This document shows, in pieces, positions 14,755-22,791 of a DNA stretch of 64,000 nt (positions are counted from its first letter, which is position 1; every line of letters starts with the position of its first letter). Position numbers and translations under genes: made by a program. The stretch spans positions 123,257 through 187,256 of the forward strand of contig NZ_SSBJ01000012.1 in NCBI RefSeq assembly GCF_004795055.1, written 5' to 3'. The DNA comes from Streptomyces sp. A1136. GTDB taxonomy: Bacteria > Actinomycetota > Actinomycetes > Streptomycetales > Streptomycetaceae. A model generated the notes under the pieces. It was not told the DNA's origin, made no database searches, and worked only from the letters and a program-made list of their open reading frames with translations.

Positions 14755-16363
14755 TCCGGTAGGCGTAGCCCTGCTCCGCCAGGAACCGCTGGCGGTGCGC
14801 GGCGAAGTCCTGGTCGATCGTGTCGCGTGCGACGACCGAGTAGAACCGTGCCTCGTGCCCGTCCGCCTTCGGGCGCAGGACCCGGCCGAGGCGCTGCGCC
14901 TCCTCCTGGCGGGAGCCGAAGGTGCCGGACACCTGGATCGCGACGGTGGCCTCGGGCAGGTCGATCGAGAAGTTCGCGACCTTAGAGACGACCAGCACGC
15001 TGATCTCGCCCTCGCGGAAGGAGTTGAAGAGCTTCTCGCGCTGCGCGTTGGAGGTCTCGCCCTTGATGACGGGGGCGTCGAGGTGCTCGCCCAGCTCGTC
15101 GAGTTGGTCGATGTACTGGCCGATGACCAGGGTCTGCTCGCCCTGGTGCTTGCGCACCAGCGCCTCGGTGACCTTCCGCTTCGTCGCCGTCGTCGCGCAG
15201 TAGCGGTACTTCTCCTCCGTCTCGGCGGTCGCGTACGCGAGCCGCTCCGAGTCGGTGAGGTTCACCCGCACCTCGACGCAGTCCGCCGGCGCGATGTAGC
15301 CCTGGGCCTCGATCTCCTTCCACGGAGCGTCGAACCGCTTGGGTCCGATCAGGGAGAACACGTCCGACTCGCGGCCGTCCTCCCGGACCAGGGTCGCGGT
15401 CAGGCCGAGCCGCCGCCGGGCCTGCAGGTCGGCGGTGAACTTGAAGACCGGCGCGGGCAGCAGGTGCACCTCGTCGTAGAGGATCAGGCCCCAGTCACGG
15501 GAGTCGAACAGTTCCAGGTGCGGGTAGACGCCCTTCCGCTTGGTCGTCAGGACCTGGTAGGTGGCGATGGTGACGGGCCGGATCTCCTTGCGGGTACCGG
15601 AGTACTCGCCGATCTCCTCCTCCGTGAGGGAGGTCCGCTTGACCAGCTCGTGCTTCCACTGCCGGGCCGAGACGGTGTTGGTGACGAGGATCAGCGTGGT
15701 CGCCTTGGCCATCGCCATGGCGCCCGCGCCGACCAGCGTCTTGCCGGCTCCGCAGGGCAGTACGACGACGCCGGAGCCGCCGTGCCAGAACCCCTCGACG
15801 GCCTGCTGCTGGTAGGGCCGCAGCGCCCAGCCGTTCTCGACCAGGTCGATGGCGTGCGCCTCGCCGTCGACGTACCCGGCGAGGTCCTCGGCCGGCCAGC
15901 CCAGCTTGAGCAGGGTCTGCTTGATCTGGCCGCGCTCGGAGGGGTGCACCGCCACGGTGTCCGGGTCGAGTCGCGCCCCGACCAGGGGGGTGATCCGCTT
16001 GGACCGCAGGATCTCTTCCAGCACGGGTCGGTCGGTACTGGTCAGCACCAGTCCGTGGACGGGGTGCTTGGACAGGGTCAGCCGCCCGTACCGGGCCATG
16101 GTCTCGGCGACGTCGACCAGCAGCGCGTGCGGCACGGGGTAGCGGGAGAACTCGACGAGCGCGTCCACGACCTGCTCGGCGTCGTGCCCGGCGGCGCGGG
16201 CGTTCCACAGCCCGAGCGGGGTGATCCGGTAGGTGTGGATGTGCTCGGGAGCGCGCTCCAGCTCGGCGAAGGGTGCGATGGCGCGGCGCGCGGCTCCGGC
16301 CAGCTCGTGGTCGACCTCCAGGAGGAGGGTCTTGTCGCTTTGGACGATGAGAGGCCCGTTCAC
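14720..16363 (-). CDS. DNA repair helicase XPB
   Basis: A 547-aa superfamily 2 helicase of the bacterial XPB type, an ATP-dependent 3'-5' DNA unwinding/translocating enzyme. An N-terminal damage-recognition-like region (residues 1-170) leads to Q motif and Walker A LPCGAGKTLVGAG, the DEVH box (LILYDEVHLLPAPVFKF), GLTATLVREDGRE, an ARCH/thumb-like insertion, and C-terminal motifs VIGQYIDQLDELG, SKVANFSIDLPEATVAIQVSG and GSRQEEAQRLGRVLRP. The start is the GTG at 16363, preceded by AAAGGGA; the open frame continues far upstream but without similarity. A large helicase-associated gene is transcribed on the same strand upstream. Confidence 0.95.
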   Translation of the reverse strand: MNGPLIVQSDKTLLLEVDHELAGAARRAIAPFAELERAPEHIHTYRITPLGLWNARAAGHDAEQVVDALVEFSRYPVPHALLVDVAETMARYGRLTLSKHPVHGLVLTSTDRPVLEEILRSKRITPLVGARLDPDTVAVHPSERGQIKQTLLKLGWPAEDLAGYVDGEAHAIDLVENGWALRPYQQQAVEGFWHGGSGVVVLPCGAGKTLVGAGAMAMAKATTLILVTNTVSARQWKHELVKRTSLTEEEIGEYSGTRKEIRPVTIATYQVLTTKRKGVYPHLELFDSRDWGLILYDEVHLLPAPVFKFTADLQARRRLGLTATLVREDGRESDVFSLIGPKRFDAPWKEIEAQGYIAPADCVEVRVNLTDSERLAYATAETEEKYRYCATTATKRKVTEALVRKHQGEQTLVIGQYIDQLDELGEHLDAPVIKGETSNAQREKLFNSFREGEISVLVVSKVANFSIDLPEATVAIQVSGTFGSRQEEAQRLGRVLRPKADGHEARFYSVVARDTIDQDFAAHRQRFLAEQGYAYRIMDADELLASD

Positions 16364-16453
16364 ACGCGTCCCTTTCCGGCGTGGGGTGGACCGCCCTGAG
16401 GAGGACGGCCAAACCTCCAGTCTGCCGCATCGCCGCGCGGTCGGGGTGGTTCC

Positions 16454-16490
16454 CGGGCCCCGGGGGCCGCCCGGCGGCCCCCGGGGCCCG
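16454..16490 (-). terminator. Very strong hairpin between the DUF4291 and XPB genes
   Basis: Perfect 17-bp arms (CGGGCCCCGGGGGCCGC and its complement) with a 3-nt loop lie just downstream of the DUF4291 stop. This should end that transcript before XPB. Confidence 0.8.
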
Positions 16491-16524
16491 GCCGGCGGGG
16501 TTTCCCGGAGCCGGGTCCCGTCGG

Positions 16525-17115
16525 CTAGGCGCCCAGGTGGGGCAGGGGGCCCGTCGGGTACGGGGGCTCGGCCGGAAGCAGGGCGCGCGCCGCGTCGGTC
16601 CGACCGGACCGGACCAGACCGTGGATCTCCCGCGCGAGCGGGGTGACGTCGCGGATGGAGACCGTCCAGGAGTCGGCGTAGGCGCGGGAGGCCGGACCGG
16701 ACAGGCCGAGCTGGAGCGAGCGGTAGGGCAAGGGGTTCAGGTGCAGGTCGCGCTCCGGGTCCCACTGCACGCGCGAGGGGGAGCGGGACAGCTCCTCCCG
16801 CCACGACGCGCGGTCGGTGTGGGTGCGGGGTTCGAAGTGGGACAGGCAGGCCCCGGCCAGGGCCTGGTCGAAGCCCTCGCGGGTGATCTCGACGGCCAGC
16901 ACCGTCTCCTGGTCGGCCTTGGTGGCCCAGCCGCAGCGGTACATCATCCACAGGAACGACGGTTTGACCCAGGTCATCCGCTCGCGCTTCCAGGCGGCCG
17001 GGAAACGCCCGTCGCGGGCGGCGGGAAGGCCCAGGGCGGGCGCGTACGCCTGGTACACGGTGACGGTGGTGGCGGTGTGGGCGGCGCGTACCGCGCGACC
17101 CGGCTGTGCGGACAT
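16525..17115 (-). CDS. DUF4291 domain-containing protein
   Basis: A 196-aa cytoplasmic protein of the DUF4291 family. The diagnostic block ERMTWVKPSFLWMMYRCGWATK (about residues 45-66) is present, with an upstream VYQAYAPALGLPA opening and a C-terminal YRSLQLGLSGPASRAYAD segment. The family is found in bacteria and fungi and its function is unknown. CACCCT at 17122-17127, 6 nt before the ATG, fits a leaderless promoter. It lies between XPB and the helicase-associated protein but has its own promoter and terminator, so a shared role in repair is not established. Confidence 0.9.
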   Translation of the reverse strand: MSAQPGRAVRAAHTATTVTVYQAYAPALGLPAARDGRFPAAWKRERMTWVKPSFLWMMYRCGWATKADQETVLAVEITREGFDQALAGACLSHFEPRTHTDRASWREELSRSPSRVQWDPERDLHLNPLPYRSLQLGLSGPASRAYADSWTVSIRDVTPLAREIHGLVRSGRTDAARALLPAEPPYPTGPLPHLGA

Positions 17116-17232
17116 GCGCCCAGGGTGCCGGGCGCCCGGCCGCCGCGCCGGCGGTTTTCCGCCCGCACGCGCAGGCGGCCAGGCGGGCGGCCCGAGGCCT
17201 TGAGGACCGACCCCACCGGCCCCACGGGCGGC

Positions 17233-19713
17233 CTAGACCTGGTCCTCCGCCAGTTCCGCCACGCCCGTGATGCGGTGGAGGGCGAAGGTGCGCACCTCGT
17301 CCGCCGTGTGGTCGTAGCCGGTGACGAAGCCGCCCTCCACCCGGACCGGGGCGATGACCCGCTGGCTGGCCGCGCCCTCCGCGTTCACGTAGCCGATCCA
17401 CACCGCCGAGCCGGTCAACGCGGCAGCCTGCACCGTCGCCAGGGTCTCCGCCGCGCTCGTGCGCGGGAGTTCGCCCGGGGCGGCGCCCCCCGAGGGGGTG
17501 GTGGTGGGTTCCTTGCGGACCGCCGTCGCCGCCAGGTCGCCCGCGCGGATCGCCCGTACGGCCGCCCCGAGGAGGGTGGCGTCCGGCACCGGCGGGCCGT
17601 CCGGGACCGGCGCGGGCGCCGAGCGGGCCGGGGAGCGGTGTGCGTCGGCCCGGGCCACCAGGACATCGCCCGTACGGGACTCGGCGGCCGGTGCGTAGCC
17701 CATCGCGCGCAATCCGTCGAGCAGGACCTTCGGTTCGGCCTGCGCGGCCAGCACCGTCGGCGCGAGCCGTCTCAGCCCCAGCCCGGTGGAGCGCTTGTCG
17801 GCCAGGATCTCGTTCAGCATGCCGTCGTCGTCGCAGCGCAGGTACGAGGAGGCGGCGCCGACCCGCAGGTGCCCGTGGCGTCGGGCCACGTCGTCGATGA
17901 GGTACGACAGCGGCTGCGGGACGGGGGTACGGCTGTGCTCGGCGAGGAAGTCGTGCAGGTCGACGGCGGTGTGCCCGGCGTCCAGGGCCCGGCGCACCGA
18001 GCCCGGCGTGAAGCGGTACACCGTCGCGCCGCCCTTGGACTCGACTTCCGCGAGCACCGCCAGGGTGTCGCCGAGCGGCCGGCGCAGCGGGCCGGGGGCC
18101 ACGGCCGTCAGGTCGGCTTGCAACAGGACGTGGTCCACCGGTTCGGGCAGCTGCGGGGCGAGCAGCGGCGCCGGGTCGCGGCCCTCCAGCAGGGCGCGGC
18201 CGAACGCGCTGAGCGCGCCCCGGCCGGTGACGCCGAGGACCTCCGCGTCGGTCAGCGTCCACCGCGCGAGGCGGGTGCGCAGATCGCTCGTGCCGCGCGG
18301 CGGGCGCTCCCACGCGAGTCGGGCGAGCAGCGCGTCCGGGTCGGGGGAGCCGCCCTCGGGCAGCTCGGCGAGGAGATCGAGGACCCGGTGGCGGACCTCC
18401 GGGGCGGCGGAGCGGTCGAGGTCGGGGCCGAGCGCCGACAACGTGCGGCCCTTGCTGTCCTGTTCGCCGACCAGCCCGGCCGTGCGGGTCGCCGGCAGCC
18501 ACGCCCGGGCCAGCACCGTCCAGCGTTCGGCGGGCGGCAGTTCGAGCCAGCCGTCGAAGGCGGGGGTGGGCGCGTACCGCTCGTCGGCCTCGGCGTCACC
18601 GGCCACGAGTCCGGCGGCATAGGCGAGTTCGGCCCAGAACGCCGCCGACTGCTCGGTGGTGTCCAGCGTGGCCGCCGTCCGCTTGAGGTCCCGTACGGAC
18701 AGACCGCCGGCCCGCAGCACGGGGGGACCGGCGTGCTCCCAGGACTTCACCAGCTCTTCCACGGTCGACAGCGCCGCCAGCGCCTGGCCCGCCGCGTTCG
18801 CGTCCACAAGCTGTGGACGGTGCTCGCGGTGTACGAGCACGGTCGGCGCGACCGGCTCCGTCACCCGGTGCGCGAGCCCGCCGCGCAGGTACAGGGCCAC
18901 CTCGCGGGGCAGTACGACGGTGCGCGCCGAGGCGGGCAGCAACAGACCCCGATCGCGCAGCCAGCGCACCGGCGGCGTCGGATCGGGGGTGACCTCCCCG
19001 TACGGCGGCCCCCACACGAGCCGGCCCAGCACCTGGTGCGCCTCCGCCGGGGCCTCGTCCAGCAGCGCCGACATCCGCTCGGGGTCGGTGAACAGGCCGG
19101 TCAGCGCGGCCACGGCGGAGACGGGGTCGTGCGTGGCGGGCAGCCCGGCGGTCGCGACGATCTCCTGGACTCGCGTCGGTGACATCCCGGAGGTGGCTTC
19201 GGCGACGGTCGGGCCCAACCCGGTGGGGGAGGGGCGGGTCGGGGACGGGGCGAGCAGCTCCCGGGCGGTGCGGACCAGGCGGATGCGGTCGTCGTCCCCC
19301 CACACCAGGGCCTGGTCGCGCAGGGTGCCGAGGGCCCGTGGGAGGGCGGCGCGGGCTCCGTTGTCCTCGCCGGTACTGCCGGTGTCGCCGGCCAGCAGCG
19401 ACTCCAGCACCGGGTACGGGCAGGGGTCCGGGGCGACCGCGAGGGCCTCCGCCGTCTGGAGGGCGAACCGGTCCAGGCGGTCCAGGGCGCGGACCACGGA
19501 GGCGCGGGTCCCGGCGCGGGTGGCGAGCTGGGTGACGTCGCCGGGCACCGGGGTCAGCAGGTCCGGGCGGGCGTGCAGCAGCGCGGCGAGGGCCACGTCG
19601 TCGCGGGCGCGGAGCGCCTCGGCGAGGGAGCGCGGCGCGGCGGGCGCGGTGGCGCGGGCCTCGGCGGTGCTTGGCTCGGCGGTGCTTGGCTCGGCGGTGC
19701 TTGGGTCGGGCAC
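17233..19713 (-). CDS. Helicase-associated (XPB/Ssl2-like) domain protein
   Basis: An 826-aa protein commonly encoded near XPB in actinobacteria, annotated as helicase C-terminal or XPB/Ssl2-like domain protein. I see no Walker A or DEAD box, so it is unlikely to be a helicase by itself. Helical N-terminal part (SLAEALRARDDVALAALLHARPDLLTPVP) is followed by winged-helix-like segments, and the C-terminal third has LSAFGRALLEGRDP, LLQADLTAVAPGPL and, at the end, a WYL-like beta region (VWIGYVNAEGAASQRVIAPVRVEGGFVTGYDHTADE). The GTG at 19713 has AGGAGG 5 nt upstream. Possibly works with XPB on DNA. Confidence 0.85.
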   Translation of the reverse strand: MPDPSTAEPSTAEPSTAEARATAPAAPRSLAEALRARDDVALAALLHARPDLLTPVPGDVTQLATRAGTRASVVRALDRLDRFALQTAEALAVAPDPCPYPVLESLLAGDTGSTGEDNGARAALPRALGTLRDQALVWGDDDRIRLVRTARELLAPSPTRPSPTGLGPTVAEATSGMSPTRVQEIVATAGLPATHDPVSAVAALTGLFTDPERMSALLDEAPAEAHQVLGRLVWGPPYGEVTPDPTPPVRWLRDRGLLLPASARTVVLPREVALYLRGGLAHRVTEPVAPTVLVHREHRPQLVDANAAGQALAALSTVEELVKSWEHAGPPVLRAGGLSVRDLKRTAATLDTTEQSAAFWAELAYAAGLVAGDAEADERYAPTPAFDGWLELPPAERWTVLARAWLPATRTAGLVGEQDSKGRTLSALGPDLDRSAAPEVRHRVLDLLAELPEGGSPDPDALLARLAWERPPRGTSDLRTRLARWTLTDAEVLGVTGRGALSAFGRALLEGRDPAPLLAPQLPEPVDHVLLQADLTAVAPGPLRRPLGDTLAVLAEVESKGGATVYRFTPGSVRRALDAGHTAVDLHDFLAEHSRTPVPQPLSYLIDDVARRHGHLRVGAASSYLRCDDDGMLNEILADKRSTGLGLRRLAPTVLAAQAEPKVLLDGLRAMGYAPAAESRTGDVLVARADAHRSPARSAPAPVPDGPPVPDATLLGAAVRAIRAGDLAATAVRKEPTTTPSGGAAPGELPRTSAAETLATVQAAALTGSAVWIGYVNAEGAASQRVIAPVRVEGGFVTGYDHTADEVRTFALHRITGVAELAEDQV
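19668..19713. repeat. 15-bp tandem repeat at the start of the helicase-associated gene
   Basis: Three near-identical copies of a 15-bp unit encode PSTAE PSTAE PSTAE at residues about 4-18. The unit preserves frame and lies in a disordered N-terminus. Confidence 0.85.
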
Positions 19714-19855
19714 GGTCGCCTCCTGGTCGCGTCGGCCGGTCCGTCGGCCGGTCCCCATCCGGTCAACGGTATCCGCTGTGGTCTCCGTTGCGCCGCCAGC
19801 GGCTCCACGGCGTACGCGCTACCTTCGGGTCAGGCGGGACGGGAGGAGGCGGGGC

Positions 19856-20866
19856 GTGGGGATCGAGAGCGACCAGCTGGTCTACGAATACTTGAGCAGG
19901 GTCGGGGACTTGGCACAGCGGCGGCAGCTGTCGTCGGGGGACCGGATGCGGCTGGTGGCGGGGCTGCGGGACGAGATCGACCGGCGGCGCGCCAAGTACG
20001 AACCGGAGACCCCGGCGGCGGTGCGGCGCATCCTGGAGCGGATCGGCACGCCGGAGGAGGTGCTGTCCGCGCTGCCGGGCCCCGCCGGGGAGGCGGCGAC
20101 GACGGCGGCTCCGGTAGCCCCGGTGGTTCCGGCGGTGCCGGAGCAGCGCGGTGGGGGCCGCGGGGGCCTGCGGGGGTCGCGCAAGCAGGGGCCGGAGCCG
20201 CGGCCGGCGGAGAACGTGCCACCGCACCTGGCCGGGCTGGACGAGCTCGGCGACGGCGACGGCGGCGAGCCGGACTGGTGGCGGCTGGGACCGGCCGGGT
20301 ACGGGGCGGGGCCGCAGGTGGAGGGCTTCGCGGGGGGCATCGAGATCCCGGACCGGTTCGCGCGGGACGAGGAGGACGCGGAGGACGAGGAGGGGCCGCG
20401 GGCCCCGGTCGCCGATGGGCCGTCGGCTCCGGCGTCCCGCGTGCGGGTGGTCGTACGGGCCCTGCGGGAGCGGCGCAAGGCGGCGGCGGTGGCGCCGGCG
20501 CCGGTCGGGGACGTGGTGGTGGCGGCCGCGCGGCCGAAGCCGAACCTGTTCCTGCTGCTGGCGGCGGCGGCCATGGTCGCGGGGGCGGTGACGGGGTACT
20601 GGCCGGTCCTGGCGGCCGGCTTCCTGCTGGCGTACGCGTCCCGGGTGCTCGGGCCGACGGAGCGCAAGGCGGTGGTGTTCGGGGTGCCGGGCACGGTCTT
20701 CGCGGGGGCGGTGGTGTGGCTGTGGGGACGGCACGCCGGGCGGTGGGGGGAGGCGCTGGGGGACCAGGAGCTGGGTGTGGTGTTCCAGGACATGTGGCCG
20801 TGGCTGGCGCGGGGGTCGGGCGTGGTGGCGGCGGTGTACCTGGCGTGGCGGGCGCGGCGGGTCTGA
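19856..20866 (+). CDS. Hypothetical membrane protein with cytoplasmic N-terminal HAAS-like region
   Basis: A 336-aa protein. Residues about 1-75 are helical and match the HAAS/DUF1700-like pattern (LVYEYLSRVGDLA...LVAGLRDEIDRRRAK...ILERIGTPEEVLSAL). A long acidic, Gly/Pro-rich linker follows, then three to four transmembrane helices (LFLLLAAAAMVAGAVTGYWPVLAAGFLLAYASRVLG, VVFGVPGTVFAGAVVWLWG, GVVAAVYLAW). The GTG at 19856 has GGAGGAGG upstream. Such proteins are often partners of PadR or sigma-factor regulators, but none is adjacent here. It is divergent from the helicase-associated gene. Confidence 0.85.
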   Translation: MGIESDQLVYEYLSRVGDLAQRRQLSSGDRMRLVAGLRDEIDRRRAKYEPETPAAVRRILERIGTPEEVLSALPGPAGEAATTAAPVAPVVPAVPEQRGGGRGGLRGSRKQGPEPRPAENVPPHLAGLDELGDGDGGEPDWWRLGPAGYGAGPQVEGFAGGIEIPDRFARDEEDAEDEEGPRAPVADGPSAPASRVRVVVRALRERRKAAAVAPAPVGDVVVAAARPKPNLFLLLAAAAMVAGAVTGYWPVLAAGFLLAYASRVLGPTERKAVVFGVPGTVFAGAVVWLWGRHAGRWGEALGDQELGVVFQDMWPWLARGSGVVAAVYLAWRARRV

Positions 20867-21200
20867 ACCGCGTCCGGCGAGCGCCGGCGGGGCGGGCTGC
20901 CCTGCGGGGACGGGTGCGGCGCCGTCGCGCGGACGGCCCGGCCGCGCCGGGCTTTGCGGGGCTCCGCCCCGTACCCGGCGCCTCGATCGCCGGCGGGGCT
21001 GGATCGGCGGCCCGCGCCGCAAGCCCGGCGGGGCGTCGGGTAGTGGGTGGGTTCAGGACTGGGCGGCCGGGAAGTGGGGGCGGGGTTTCCGGTTAGTTCG
21101 ACGCCGCGTCATGGATCACTTCGGTACGAAGACTCCGTACATTTCACGCCCCGGTCGGGCGGGCGCCGGACCGCGTACCCACCGGTCCGGACCGTCTCGG
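20867..21200. repeat. Intergenic region with a dispersed Streptomyces-type GC palindromic repeat
   Basis: The core at 20957-21002 (CGGGGCTCCGCCCCG ... CGCCGGCGGGGCTGG) is almost identical to 25040-25085 elsewhere in this window, and the flanks are also related. The rest is featureless GC-rich sequence up to the promoter of the HAD gene. Confidence 0.8.
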
Positions 21201-21206
21201 CACAAT
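21201..21206 (+). promoter_or_regulatory. -10 hexamer CACAAT for a leaderless mRNA
   Basis: CACAAT precedes the ATG at 21214 by 7 nt, favouring that start over the in-frame ATG at 21205, which overlaps the hexamer. Confidence 0.55.
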
Positions 21207-21213
21207 GGCTCCC

Positions 21214-21867
21214 ATGAGTTCCGAGACGCCCCCCGCCGCCCCCGCCGTCCCACCGTTGACGGTGGGCTTCGACCTCGACATGACTCTCATCGACTCCCGC
21301 CCCGGCATCAGGGCCAACTACCTGGCGCTCTCCGCCGAGACGGGCACCTTCATCGACGCCGACGAGGCCGTCACCCGGCTCGGGCCGCCGCTGGAAGAGG
21401 AGATCGCCCGCTGGTTCCCCGAGGAGGAGATCCCCGCGATGGTCGACCGGTACCGGGAGATCTACGCCACCCACGCGATCCACACCACCCCCGCGATGCC
21501 CGGCGCCCGTGAGGCGATCAAGGCCGTGCAGGGGCTCGGCGGTCGGGCGATCGTCGTGACCGCCAAGAACGAGCCCAACGCCCGCATGCACCTGGAACAC
21601 CTCGGCATCGAGCCCGACGCCGTCGTCGGCTGGCTGTGGGCCGAGGCGAAGGCGGAGGCCCTGCGCGAGTACGGGGCCCAGGTCTACGTCGGCGACCACG
21701 TCGGCGACGTACGCGGGGCACGCGCCGCCGGCGCCGTGTCGGTCTCCGTGCCGACCGGCCCCTGCGCCGAGCCGGAGCTCCGCGCGGCCGGTGCCGACGT
21801 CGTACTGACGGACCTCACCGCGCTGCCGGAATGGCTTGAGGAGTACGTCCGTACCCGCGAGGTCTGA
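21214..21867 (+). CDS. HAD family hydrolase (phosphoglycolate-phosphatase-like)
   Basis: A 217-aa cytoplasmic phosphatase of the haloacid dehalogenase superfamily. Motif I is FDLDMTLIDS (nucleophile and acid/base aspartates), with a helical C1-type cap (residues about 30-85), motif II VVTAKN (in place of VVT(S/T)K), motif III Lys in a degenerate form (AEAKAEALREYG) and motif IV YVGDHVGDVRGARAAGA. This is the layout of phosphoglycolate phosphatase/beta-phosphoglucomutase-like enzymes; the substrate cannot be assigned. It stands alone, convergent with the small membrane gene at 21870, whose stop codon begins 2 bp further on. Confidence 0.9.
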   Translation: MSSETPPAAPAVPPLTVGFDLDMTLIDSRPGIRANYLALSAETGTFIDADEAVTRLGPPLEEEIARWFPEEEIPAMVDRYREIYATHAIHTTPAMPGAREAIKAVQGLGGRAIVVTAKNEPNARMHLEHLGIEPDAVVGWLWAEAKAEALREYGAQVYVGDHVGDVRGARAAGAVSVSVPTGPCAEPELRAAGADVVLTDLTALPEWLEEYVRTREV

Positions 21868-21869
21868 CC

Positions 21870-22142
21870 TCAGCCGGTGGCGGCCCCGGACTCCCGGGCC
21901 GCCCTGCGCTGTGCGGCGGCGGAGCGGACCACGCCGGCCGCCGAGACGGCGAACCCGACGCCCATCAGCATGCACACCGCCCACGCGGCCGACGGGAACG
22001 GGGCGATGTCGAGGAACAACGGCGCCATCGTCACGAGCGTGGCGACGGCGCCGACGATGAACAGGATGCCGCCGGCCCGGATCAGTCCGTCGCCCGCCCG
22101 GGGCGCGTCATCGTCGTGATCGGGATGAGGAGTAGCAGTCAC
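21870..22142 (-). CDS. Small two-helix membrane protein
   Basis: A 90-aa protein with a short acidic N-terminus (HPDHDDDAPRAGDG) and two membrane segments (GGILFIVGAVATLVTMAPLFL; AWAVCMLMGVGFAVSAAGVV), ending in a basic Arg/Ala-rich tail. Function unknown; similar proteins occur in other streptomycetes as far as I recall. TACCCT at 22149-22154 lies 6 nt before the GTG at 22142, and the longer frame to 22220 lacks similarity. It diverges from the cold-shock gene. Confidence 0.8.
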   Translation of the reverse strand: MTATPHPDHDDDAPRAGDGLIRAGGILFIVGAVATLVTMAPLFLDIAPFPSAAWAVCMLMGVGFAVSAAGVVRSAAAQRRAARESGAATG

Positions 22143-22220
22143 CTCACCAGGGTAGTTCCCTGGCCGAAGCAGCAGTGCCGGAAGGACCGGGTAACGACTT
22201 GTCACCCGTTTCCTGAGCAT

Positions 22221-22317
22221 TAGCCTGGAGGTGGCGGGTCATGGGGACCCGCTTCACTGCTGTCCGGAGCCGTCACACGGCTCCCGGACCCGACACGCAC
22301 AAGAACAGAGGACGGAC
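22221..22317 (+). promoter_or_regulatory. Cold-shock gene promoter and 5' leader
   Basis: A TAGCCT -10 hexamer (22221-22226) lies about 90 nt before the GTG, leaving an untranslated leader of roughly 85 nt. The leader contains repeated CACACGGCTCCCGGACC-type elements that may fold; long leaders are common for cold-shock genes. Confidence 0.45.
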
Positions 22318-22701
22318 GTGCCTACCGGCAAGGTCAAGTGGTTCAACAGTGAGAAGGGCTTCGGCTTCCTCTCCCGCGACGACGGCGGCGATGTCTTCGT
22401 CCACTCGTCGGTGCTCCCCGCCGGGGTGGACGCCCTCAAGCCCGGCCAGCGCGTGGAGTTCGGCGTGGTCGCCGGCCAGCGCGGTGACCAGGCGCTTTCG
22501 GTGACGGTGCTGGATCCGGCGCCCTCTGTCGCAGCCGCCCAACGCCGTAAGCCGGACGAGCTCGCCTCCATCGTGCAGGACCTGACGACCCTGCTGGAGA
22601 ACATCACGCCGATGCTGGAGCGGGGCCGCTACCCCGACAGGACGCACGGCACGAAGATCGCGGGGCTGCTGCGGGCGGTCGCCGACCAGCTCGACGTCTG
22701 A
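22318..22701 (+). CDS. Cold-shock domain protein with a C-terminal extension
   Basis: A 127-aa nucleic-acid-binding protein. Residues 1-67 are a classic cold-shock domain: GKVKWFNSEKGFGFLSRDDGG (RNP1 region) and DVFVHSSVL (RNP2). Residues about 68-127 form an extra helical domain (DELASIVQDLTTLLENITPMLERGRYPDRTHGTKIAGLLRAVADQLDV) absent from 67-aa CspA proteins; its function is unknown. The GTG has AGAGGA upstream. It is monocistronic and closed by a strong hairpin. Confidence 0.93.
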   Translation: MPTGKVKWFNSEKGFGFLSRDDGGDVFVHSSVLPAGVDALKPGQRVEFGVVAGQRGDQALSVTVLDPAPSVAAAQRRKPDELASIVQDLTTLLENITPMLERGRYPDRTHGTKIAGLLRAVADQLDV

Positions 22702-22729
22702 GGCGCCCCGGCGCACCAGGTGAGGTGAC

Positions 22730-22771
22730 ACCGGTGCCCGCCCCTGTGAAACGGGGTGGGGCACCGGTTTT
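22730..22771. terminator. Bidirectional terminator between the cold-shock gene and mqnD
   Basis: Arms ACCGGTGCCC and GGGCACCGGT, extended by CCCC/GGGG, are followed on the plus strand by a short T run. The hairpin separates two convergent genes. Confidence 0.85.
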
Positions 22772-22791
22772 CGCGGTGGCGGGGCGTCCGG

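Noticed and set aside
14720..18502. Single 1260-residue protein including XPB
   Set aside because: Only the last 547 residues match XPB, and a good GTG with a ribosome site lies at 16363. The upstream part crosses DUF4291 in a wrong frame.
18656..19855. Plus-strand extension of the membrane protein gene at 19856
   Set aside because: The frame is open but antisense to the helicase-associated gene; GGAGGAGG and the HAAS-like start fix 19856.
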